Part shown: positions 54,772 through 64,000 of the stretch, piece after piece
Layout of the letters: every line of letters starts with the position of its first letter
Numbering within the stretch: position 1 is the stretch's first letter
Origin: Plutella xylostella
Lineage: Eukaryota > Arthropoda > Insecta > Lepidoptera > Plutellidae
Length of the DNA: 64,000 bases
Direction: 5' to 3'
NCBI RefSeq assembly: GCF_932276165.1
Contig: NC_063983.1
Location: forward strand, 5,215,501 to 5,279,500
Position numbers and translations under genes: made by a program
Notes under the pieces: model-generated
Told to the model about the DNA's origin: nothing
Database searches by the model: none
Seen by the model: the letters and a program-made list of their open reading frames with translations, nothing else

Positions 54772-57700
54772 CAACAAACTGTTACGCAGTTTGGCAGAAA
54801 AAAAATTGTATTAGCCTAAGTTTTTATTATAAATAAATGTCTTTAAAAAAAAAAAAAAAAAAAAAACGTTACATAACTTACTGTTTAAATAATTTCATAA
54901 TCACATATCTGGGGGCACGGCAGTGCCCCTAACTGCCGCCCCTGTAACCTACCAAACTAAGTTAACGCACCTACGTACCTAGAAGGTACCGAAAAGAAAA
55001 AAAAGTAGAACTGTCTACAAAATACAAAAAGAAATGAGATCCCATCAAAAACAATACTTGTCAAAAAAAACAAGTCTCGTAACTCAGTTGTTCTACGGTA
55101 AAAAGTTGTGAGATCCATGTATGGCCGAGTCAGTCAATATATTTATATAAAACATTAAAGATTTTGTTTGATTGACAATTGTTTATTTTTTCTCTATGGA
55201 TCCATGTAACATGTAATACCAAGTCTTATCCACGCACGCATCTCAATCTTTAAAATATTTAATGTTTTATATAAATATATTGACTTGGTCATCGCACTAA
55301 ATAATTTAATTAACACGTGTTTCCATGCGATGGCCGAGTCAATATATTGTTTTTATATAAAACATATGAGAAGGGTCCTATCGTGGGTGGTAGGGAATAA
55401 CACAATCTCAGGGTATACAAACGTTCACTGTATTTAAAGGTTCTACAGACACGTAATAATGCAAGTGAGGTAATCTTGTTGTAAAACTAATAATGTCCGC
55501 AAGGAGCGCGAGCGAGCGTGTAGCCGGGAAACGGGTTGGCGCCGACTGACTGCGCGGGCTTCGCTGGCCGGTGGCGCGAGCGCGGGGTGCGCGCGGGTGA
55601 AGGGGAGGACGCGGGACGCGGTCTGCGCAGTAGAGCTGCGCAGGAAAACGGCGCGGCGGCGTGGGACGCTAACCGTTTTCGGCGCGCGATTTGTTTTCGC
55701 GGGAAAACGGTTAGCAGTCTTGTTACATCCTCCCCCTCTAGTCCGAACTAAGCGCCCTCGCGTTCGGAGTAGCATGTTGACAGCCCTGGTCCTCCCCCTA
55801 AACTGTTCGTCGTCCTCGAGAACACTGATGGTCGGACGGTGGGGAGGTCTGCGCAGGGGTTCTGCGCGCGCGGGGGTACTGCGCGCCGCGCGCTGCGTGC
55901 TGGTAGAAGGCACCGGGCGGGCCAGCTCTGCCTGCCTGTCGTGCGTGGCAGGGGAGGCGGCGGGAGCGCGCGCCGCGGGCACACTGGGCGCGCCGGGGCG
56001 GGTCATCACCATCCTCTGCATAAAGACGCGGTTGGTCTTGGCGGCCTTGGCGACGGTGTCCAGCAGCACGCAGGCGAACGCGTCGAGTGTAGCGGCGGAA
56101 GCGGCGGAATTTGCGCGCCGCGGGGGCTGCACGCCGCTTACTCGTAGGGCGTGTCGTGCGTGGCAGGCGCGTCGTGCGTGGCAGGGGAGGCGGCGGGAGC
56201 GCGCGCCGCGGGCACACTGGGCGCGCCGGGGCGGGTCATCACCGTCCTCTTCATAAAGACGCGGTTGGTCTTGGCGGCCTTGGCGACGGTGTCCAGCAGC
56301 ACGCAGGCGAACGCGTCGAGTGTAGCGGGGGGGCTGCGCGCCGCGTACTCGTATAGCGCGTCGTGCGTGGCGGGCGCATCAGGCGCGGCGGGGGAGGCGG
56401 CGGGAGCGCGCGCCGCGGGCACGCTGGGCGCGCCGGGGCGGGTCATCACCGTCCTCTCCATAAAGACGCGGTTGGTCTTACAAACATTAAATATTTTTAA
56501 GATTGATGTTAATGCAGCTGACTGTACCTACTACCTACCAACCGCAACTTTGCAATCTCGCCACATGTGAGCACTTCGTAGGAAGAAACTTAACAGAAAC
56601 TACATTTGAAAGTGCTAACTGCGTGTGTAAAGTCTTCAAAACTCTTTACAAATTCTACACTCCTGGTAGTTTCACCTCCCTTTGTTCAACTGAGGTTCAA
56701 GTGTTACCTCGTCCTCACACTTGGCTTGTGTGAATTTGCATGTGTTCTATTACTATTTAAATTCAAGTAAGTAGTTATTATCGGAAGTAAACGAAAATAC
56801 CTACATATCTGTGTTATAAACTTTGTGATGTACACAGAATAAAGATTTATGTTGTACTTATACCTAACTACTCGAATAAGTATGCTAGTTAAACATCATG
56901 GCTGCTAGGTGTAATAAGCTTATGGGTTTCATGTCTAACGGTCGGTGAAAACGACACATAAAAGTAAATGCATTTTTTCTTCTCGCGCAGTAATTGCTGT
57001 ATATTGCCTATTACTTAGCGTAATTACTAATTACAATTACACTTAGCCTGCGTTCCCAGTAGATATCTAAGTATCCGCCGCTCTATTTTTTACAAAGATA
57101 ATTGTAAATTTAGTTTAGTTGGGAAATGATTCTACAAATATTCCTGCTTATGGATTGGCCAGTACCTACAACTAGAGTCCTTTCTGGCCTGTCTCTACCT
57201 TCCAGTATTGTAGATAACAATACCGCGTAGTTACATAAATAAGCGCGGTGGACGTTTATCATTTGCAGGAAGTCCCGGGACACAATAAGGTGATGAACGA
57301 CGACGTCTTACTGCGACCATTACCGCTCACTATTCCACGCTGTATTTGGGTTTTGGGAAAAACACTCACGCCGCCGCCGGCCAATGAAAAAGTTCCAGTG
57401 AGAAAAGCACCAAATTATTTCAAAACGGAACAATCTAGCTTAATGAAGTCTTCTGCAACATTTAAGTACATTTTACGGAGCATTACGATATTAACGATAA
57501 AAAACGTAAATATTTGGTTCAAATTTTAAATGAAATGTAAAAAAAAATGATTGTTTTGTGTCGGTATTTTGTGAGTGGAATGTTTTCATTGCCCGTTAGT
57601 GTTTATTATTGAAATGAAAAAAATACAACTCATAAAATCGTTGTCTATAATCTTAGCGGGATTATCTGGTTAGAAGGGCTTTATAAATCAATACAAATGC

Positions 57701-60700
57701 GGGTAGATTCGGTCGTGAAATAGCAATAAATATCTGAATAAATACCAACGATGGCTCAGCGAAACCACTAATGACGCATCATCACGAGCCGGAATACTTC
57801 CGAGGGTGATTGAGCTCGTTATAATGTATTTCCGTAAATAGGTTAAATCGCCACGAAGGTTGGATCGCAATAATTATTGCCTACAATCAAAGATTTTCAT
57901 CGTTTCCATCAATTTTGTGTTTATAGGGTTCCATAACCCAAAATTAAAACACTTCAATGTTGAAAGAACGTTTTGTTATGTTGTCCATGTCCATGTGATG
58001 GTCAACATGTGAGTTTAAATTATTTATATTTAGTTCTATGAAGCTGTAATAAAGAATAGCGTCAAATATAACGTAGAACCTTCTACCAGCAAGCCCAAGG
58101 AGGATATCTTAGTAGAATACGCAAATCAGAGAGTCAGAGGGATCAATAAATGAGGTTGATTCAGAAGAGGACTTATGACGTCATCACGACGGAATCGCAA
58201 CTCGCGAGCACGTACGAAACTACGTGTCGTTCAGTATCTTTCAGAATACTAATATAACTATTGAATTACTAATACCCGTATAACTATAGAATGCGATTGG
58301 AACATAATTATATATGACAGAACTATCTTACGCCGAGCTGCAGAAAGGAACATTAAGCTAATGTCGGCAATTAAATCTGTGTCGGTCTCTGTCTGTCCAT
58401 ATATTGTCAAAAAAGGCAGCAATACATTGCCGACATTAGCTTAAAGTTCCATTGTGCAAACATACCTAACTAAATAAGACAGACACAAAAAGTATGGGAT
58501 GCACGTTACTGGCAAATCCTTTTATGAGCAGAGAGGCTTATATACCTACTCAACAAGCGAAGGATCGTTCCAGCGTCAACAAACAACAAAGTGTCATTAA
58601 TTCAGCGCTATCTGGAAACTCACGGGATGAAAAGATGAGGGAGTGTCAGGTGAGGGATGGCTAAGGAAGCCTACAGGAAAAATGTGACACAATTTTTAAA
58701 GCAAAAACTCAGCGCTGGAATTGGGATAATGGTGCGGGGACACGATATTGAGGCCCACTTTCTTACTGTACGGTCATGTGCAGAGAAAGCTGACCCCCCT
58801 CTCATAGTAACAATGTTTCTGAGAGGGGTCAGGTTTCTCTGCACATGACCGTACAATATTTCCCTTAGCATGAATTCAAATCCTGTTCAAAGAGTTACAA
58901 AAACAGAAGTTAGAGAAAGAATTATTTATTTTTTAAAAGGCCCTCCAGAACCCATAATTGTTTTCCGGCCTGTATATTATAATATTTAGATTAGGTAATA
59001 ATATTGTAATTTAGTATGATCAATATAGTTCGCGTTTATTAGGTATAGCATTCTAGTCCCCCCATTTGTCTCACTGGTAACTTATATTTTAAAGACTACC
59101 TACGAGACTTAATTTATTTTAATTAGCAACAATTTTATTACTAAGAATGTTTGAGAACAAGAAGTTGTTGTACAGTTCAGATTAATTACTTAATTAATAA
59201 ATTAAAACTTGGCATAGTTACTTGTTCCCGGCGTAGGAGAAATGAGAATAAATTTATACATAAATACATATTTAAATAACATTATTATTAGGTACATATT
59301 TAATAAATTAATGTCATGTCATGACGACCGAATGGCGCAGTGGTTAGTGACCCTGACTACTGAGCCGAAGGTCCCGGGTTCGATTCCCGGCTGGGGCAGA
59401 TATTTGTTTAAACACAGATATTTGTACTCGGGTCTTGGGTGTTGATATTTATATTAAGTATCTATCTATCTATGTATTTGTGTAGATATATCAGCTGTCC
59501 GACACCCATAACACAGGTTCTGCCTAGCTTGGGGTCGGATAGCCGTGTGTGAGATGTCCCCACATATTTATTGAATATACTTATTTATGTTTCTTTGTAA
59601 ATATGGCTATGCATTTTTAACTCCTAACTAGGTACTAGGTACTCATATTAATTGAAGTAGGTATGGAAGAGTAGAAATATACAGGGTGTCCCAAAAGTCA
59701 ACGATATGCCTTGGAGGGCTGATAGACCAGCTCATGAGTGGCCAAAATATCATAATATGACCTTAGTAAAAATTCCATAATTTTCGAGATATTGACACTT
59801 TTTAGGGTTCCGTAGCCAAAATGGCAAAAACGGAACCCTTATAGTTTCGTCATGTCCGTCTGTCCGTCTGTCCGTCTGTCCGTCTGTCACAGCCGATTTA
59901 CTCGGAAACTATAAGTACTACAGTGATGAAATTTGATGGGAATATGTGTTGTATGAACCGCTACAAAAATATGACACTAAATAGTAAAAAAAAGAATTGG
60001 GGGTGGGGCCCCCCATACATGTAACTGAGGGATGAAATTTTTTTTTTCGATGTACATACCCGTGTGGGGTATCAATGGAAAGGTCTTTTAAAATGATATA
60101 AAGTTTTTTAAAAAACATTTTTCTTAAAGTGAACGGTTTTTGAGATATCAGCTCTCAAAGTCGTAAAAAGTATGTCCCCCCCCCTCTATTTTTATAACTA
60201 CGGGGTATAAAATTCTAAAAAAAATAGAGGTGATGCATGCTAATTAACTCTTTCAACGATTTTTGGTTTGATCAAAGTATCTCTTATAGTTTTTGAGATA
60301 GGTTGATTTAACTGTGCTACGGAACCCTTTGTGCGCGAGCCCGACTCGCACTTGGCCGGTTTTATAAATTTGCTGAAAATCGACACCTTGGATCAGGTTT
60401 TTTGCGTGCCGCCGGTACAAAAATCCATATTGTTAGTATTTGTTTGATGTTGCATCACGTTGTATAGCTCTCCTATTGATGGCAGTAAAAAAAATATCGA
60501 GTAATGCTGTATGTTTAAAAAAAACACGGTTTTCAAAGTCATAAAAGGTAATCGTTTTTTTTTATAAACCACTTTGACTCTACATACTGTATAAAAAATA
60601 TACCATGCAAACCTGGCACCTTATTCAAAAAGATTGCTCATTTAATGCAGTTTCCAATTTGTACCGGCGGCACGCAAAAAACTGATCCAAGGTGTCGATT

Positions 60701-62050
60701 TTCAGCAAATTTATAAAAGTGTCAATATCTCGAAAATTATCGATTTTTTACTAAGGCCGTATTCACTGATAAAAAAACATTAATATCAGAGAAACAATCT
60801 TTCGGTGAACCAATTCGATAAACCCTGCAGTCAGAGAAGAATGGTTTCCATGAACCATGCGTCGCCATCTTTGCTCAGTGCTTACGAGGAACCTTTATGG
60901 TATCCGACAAGCATTCGTTGAAAATACAGTCAAATAATAGTTGCATTACTTAATAATTATTTGACTCCTAATATTTTACCCCAACTCTAATGTCTCCCGA
61001 TATCGACATTTGATTAATGTAACACTACAGAAAGTCAATAAAGTTGATTACTTAGTTATGCCTAGGTGTGTGATTAAAATATAAGATAACAAACCTATAC
61101 GTATACAGAAATACATACTATTCCAATATGATTTTGTTAGGTACTAACGCACAGACAGTAACTAGAAGCCAGCTATGGCACCGGTAGTAGTAAAAGTAAA
61201 CACTTACATTACTAAGAAACAAAATGCAGTGGATTCCCTTACAAAGATATTAGTAGCATCAGGCACTATAGTTGGCCTGAACAGGACCCAACTGCTCGGG
61301 AGTGCTTATTCTAAAACAATATACGTGGCATCACTCGTTTGGAGTATCGTCCTCACTATAGTGGGATATGTGGCACTCCGAAATATCGGCTTCTTCTATT
61401 TGTCTCTAATTTTTTCCGAGTATATATTTTGTGTAGTGATGTGTTACGTAACACGGAAACAGCTTCATTTATTTTTCCTACATTTAAACAAATTTGATGC
61501 AAAAGTACGATGTTGCCCCAAAACTGGCCATATCCTGAGACTGAACAAAGCGCTTTATTTGGTAATAGTGTTGAGCGTGGTCAGCACAACACTGTTCTTG
61601 TACTGCCTGAGTTATTACGCAGGTAGAATCGCAGCCTCCTTCGCTCCTCTTCGTTTCCTGCATATAATTGAACATGTGTTATTTGCACATTCACTGAGCA
61701 ATTTATACCCCAGATTAAAACTTATCAGTCACTGCATGGAGTTGTCACTATCGAAATGTAAGAATTTGGATTTAGCGGCGTTTCAACGAGGTTTCGAGAA
61801 CTACGACTTGGCTGTATTCGGGAACCTCAGCAAAAATGTGGATGAACTCATGGACTTGTACAACACATTATATACAGCGTATGTTCATTTGATTCAGGCA
61901 ACTAAATGGCAGGTGGGTACAGCTTTATAATAAAGAGTTATCTGCTAAAGCTAGCGGTAGCGGACTACTGCGGTGTCACTATTGCCATAAGTACGCAATC
62001 ACCCACGGCTGCGGCGGATTACTCTACTCCTACCTTCATACTGACTAAAA
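54772..62050 (+). repeat. 7,279-bp tandem duplication, copy 2
   Basis: It matches 47493-54771 at every point compared. Contents by position: LINE 3' UTR and A tract (to 54866), IR spacer 54867-55366, LTR 55367-55726, GC-rich repeat 55938-56479, MITE 57378-57596, MITE 58337-58460, hairpin MITE 58771-58851, SINE 59323-59569, foldback 59761-60756 with nested 59804-60373, and receptor first exon 61175-61912. The right edge, 62050, is 20 bases before exon 2 of receptor B. Confidence 0.95.
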
Positions 62051-62709
62051 CTCTACCTTAACCCTTCCAGTTCCTGATGTTGCTGGCTTTGTCCCTATTC
62101 TCGAACATCCTAGTCCTGTTCATGTTCATCTCGGAGCTGCTCCGCAACTCGGCGGACTCGCTGCCCGTGCCGCCACTGCCGCAGAGCGCGTCCCACGCGT
62201 GCTTCGTCCTGGGCAACGTGCTCGTGCTGTGCGGCCCCTGCCTCGCCGGAGACCAGCTGCTGCATGAACTGGCTGTTTTAAAACGGCTGCTGGCGTCAAG
62301 GATTTATGAGAATAAAATGGGTAAGATGAGTTTTGCGTACGGTGTGAAGTGGTAAAAGATTTGGGTTGCGCTCGCTTTCATCACGTGGCGTGGCATCGCA
62401 ACGGTATTTAGTATTGTGTGGCGCCCCTTACGCCCCTTTATAGGTATGCTGTGCCTTGTAGGTATATAAATTCTGCATGAGATAACCACTAGTGTAATCG
62501 TTTTTATAATGTTTGCAGATAAGCGTAGTCGTGTGAGTGCGCGCGCGCTGCTGGCGCTGACCGGCGCGCACGGGCTGGGCGTGTCGCTGCTGGGCATGCT
62601 GCGCGTGGACATCTCCCTGCCGCTGCACTACGTCAGCCTGCTCGTCACCTACCTCATCATACTGCTGCAGTTTAACAAGGTCTACTTCCGTTCTGATTGG
62701 GGGATGTGA
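61175..62709 (+). CDS. Gustatory receptor B (7tm_7 family)
   Basis: Exons are 61175-61912, 62071-62320 and 62519-62709 (TGA), in phase, 392 residues. The product is a predicted multi-pass membrane taste receptor channel. Exon 1 carries several hydrophobic helices (YVALRNIGFFYLSLIF; LYLVIVLSVVSTTLFLYCLS). Exon 2 has LALSLFSNILVLFMFIS and FVLGNVLVLCGPC. The last exon has the hallmark VSLLVTYLIILLQF. Compared with receptor A, exons 2 and 3 of A correspond to one exon here, so an intron was gained or lost. Donors are GTGGGT and GTAAGA; acceptors CTTCCAG and TTTGCAG. Exon 1 is about one-third identical to that of A by eye, while the last exon is almost the same. Exon 1 lies in the duplicated unit. 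Ligand unknown. Confidence 0.88.
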
Positions 62710-63104
62710 AGGCGATGTCGTTGGTACCATTTATGATGGTTTTTCATAATGATTAAATGTATAATTTAATTTGTATGTGTCTTTAAATTTTACAAATTAT
62801 ATATAAAATATACTTCAAAAATTATATATAAAATTTACTTCATACCTACCTACATGAAAATGAAAAAATGAAAATATATTTATTTAAATTTAAGATAATG
62901 ATACAAAAAATACAGGTTGCAGTGTTTGGTAACAATTTAAAGGTTGTGATATAGCAAGGGCTACCACACTAGGCTAGGCCTGTGTCGTAAACAGGTTTTT
63001 AACAATTTGTTTAAATATAGTCAGGTGGCGTAGTTTAACAATTTGAAATTTAAATTTAAAATTATACAAAAACAAAATTTACATTAAATATAAATATATT
63101 GTAG
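62710..63104. other. Spacer between receptor B and the LINE
   Basis: AT-rich DNA. TACAAATTATATATAAAAT words repeat near 62788-62835. A segment at about 62865-63010 with GGCTACCACACTAGGCTAGG looks like a reverse-oriented retroelement 3' end, but I cannot delimit it. Confidence 0.35.
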
Positions 63105-64000
63105 ACTATAATATTAATCGAAGACGATTGCAATCCATGGGAAGTAAAGAGGGCTTTGCAAAAGATGTCGAATAAGAAAGCAGTAGGTCCCGACGGAATA
63201 CCCGTAGAAGCATGGAAGTGCCTTAGTGACCACGGCATTATTCTACTCACAAACTTTTTCAATCGCATGATGGAGACATCGAAAATGCCATCTGCATGGG
63301 GATTAAGCACAATCGTACCCATCTACAAAGGGAAAGGAAGTAAACTTGAGTGTAATAATTACCGTGGAGTCAAACTTATGTGCCATACAATGAAGTTGTA
63401 CGAAAGAGTGATTGATAGCCGACTGAGGCAGGAGTGCTCACTCTCAAAAAACCACTACGGCTTTGTTCCCGGCGTATCCACTACGGATCCCATGTTCGCT
63501 CTAAATACTATTGCCGAAGAATACCGTGCTAAGAACTGTCCCCTGTACATCGCATTTTTGGACATGGAAAAAGCGTTTGATCGCATACCGAGAGATGCTA
63601 TCTGGTGGAGCTTACGCAGAAAAAGCGTCCCTGAGAAGTATGTCAGTATCATTGCGGACATGTATAAAAATGCAAGGTCTGTTGTGAGGACGGTTGTAGG
63701 TGCTACTCGGCCCATTGCTGTAGCAGAAGGGGTACACCAAGGTTCAGTCCTAAGCCCTTTCCTGTTTTGCTTGGTCCTGGATGCGCTGACGGAAACAGCA
63801 CAGAGTACGGCTGCGTGGACGTTTATATACGCGGACGATGTAGCAATCTGCACGGAGAGCAGAACCTCCCTACAAAAGGCCCTTCTGGAGTGGAAACATC
63901 AGTTGCAAAAAGGCGGCCTAAAGCTAAGTGTTACTAAAACCCAATACATGGCATGCAACGAACCAGACCCAGATGACAGCCCCATCATCATCGACGGCCA
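63105..64000 (+). mobile_element. RTE-type LINE reverse transcriptase, runs off the window
   Basis: The open frame is uninterrupted from about 63105 to the window end. The motifs are KKAVGPDGIPVEAWK, IVPIYKGKGSKLECNNYRGV, FLDMEKAFDRIPRDAIW (motif A), GVHQGSVLSPFLFCLVLD (motif B) and FIYADDVAI (catalytic). A stop lies at 63102-63104, so the endonuclease part is missing or out of frame: a 5' truncated copy. It differs from the broken LINE at 5680-6745 (FADD) and is better preserved. Confidence 0.85.

Overview
The window is animal nuclear DNA, almost certainly from a moth or butterfly (Lepidoptera). It is AT-rich, with intron-split genes and GT/AG splice sites. It is crowded with tRNA-headed SINEs, RTE-type LINEs, short inverted-repeat elements and the short TAGGTACCTA-like words typical of lepidopteran genomes. 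It carries insect gustatory-receptor genes.

Layout. (1) 577-1911: Rpn11/PSMD14, the deubiquitinase of the proteasome lid, 3 exons, 311 residues, all JAMM residues present. (2) 2277-2350: tRNA-Thr(AGT). (3) 3668-4636: a Tc1/mariner-like element with a relic of a transposase N-terminus. (4) 4761-18843: a 20-exon LRGUK gene (leucine-rich repeats plus guanylate-kinase-like domain). All exon phases close, giving about 1021 residues. Its introns are full of transposons, some sitting directly on splice sites. (5) 18844-40933: about 22 kb with no convincing gene, but with several well-delimited repeats, including a perfect 50-bp palindrome and a 1.39-kb inverted-repeat element. (6) 40934-43066: gustatory receptor A, 4 exons, 383 residues. 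(7) 45128-47587: a non-LTR retrotransposon with a 740-codon open frame. (8) 47493-54771 and 54772-62050: two head-to-tail copies of a 7,279-bp unit with no difference that I found. (9) 61175-62709: gustatory receptor B, 3 exons, 392 residues, whose first exon lies inside the duplicated unit. The upstream copy (53896-54633) is therefore an orphan first exon. (10) 63105-64000: an RTE-type reverse transcriptase that runs off the window.

How the parts relate. Rpn11 and LRGUK are same-strand neighbours with no evident functional link. Receptors A and B are tandem paralogues with diverged first exons, but their last exons share 92 identical bases, which suggests gene conversion. The duplication joins intron 1 of receptor B to the 3' end of the retrotransposon. 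It is either very recent (even a 22-base A tract is unchanged) or an assembly error. No CRISPR, operon or prokaryotic feature is present.

The strongest unusual observations are a retroelement insertion whose 8-bp target duplication copied a splice acceptor in LRGUK, an 81-bp element inserted in the TA of the donor of the same intron, a 253-residue insert inside the guanylate-kinase-like domain, the perfect tandem duplication creating a second receptor first exon, and the receptor last-exon homogenisation.
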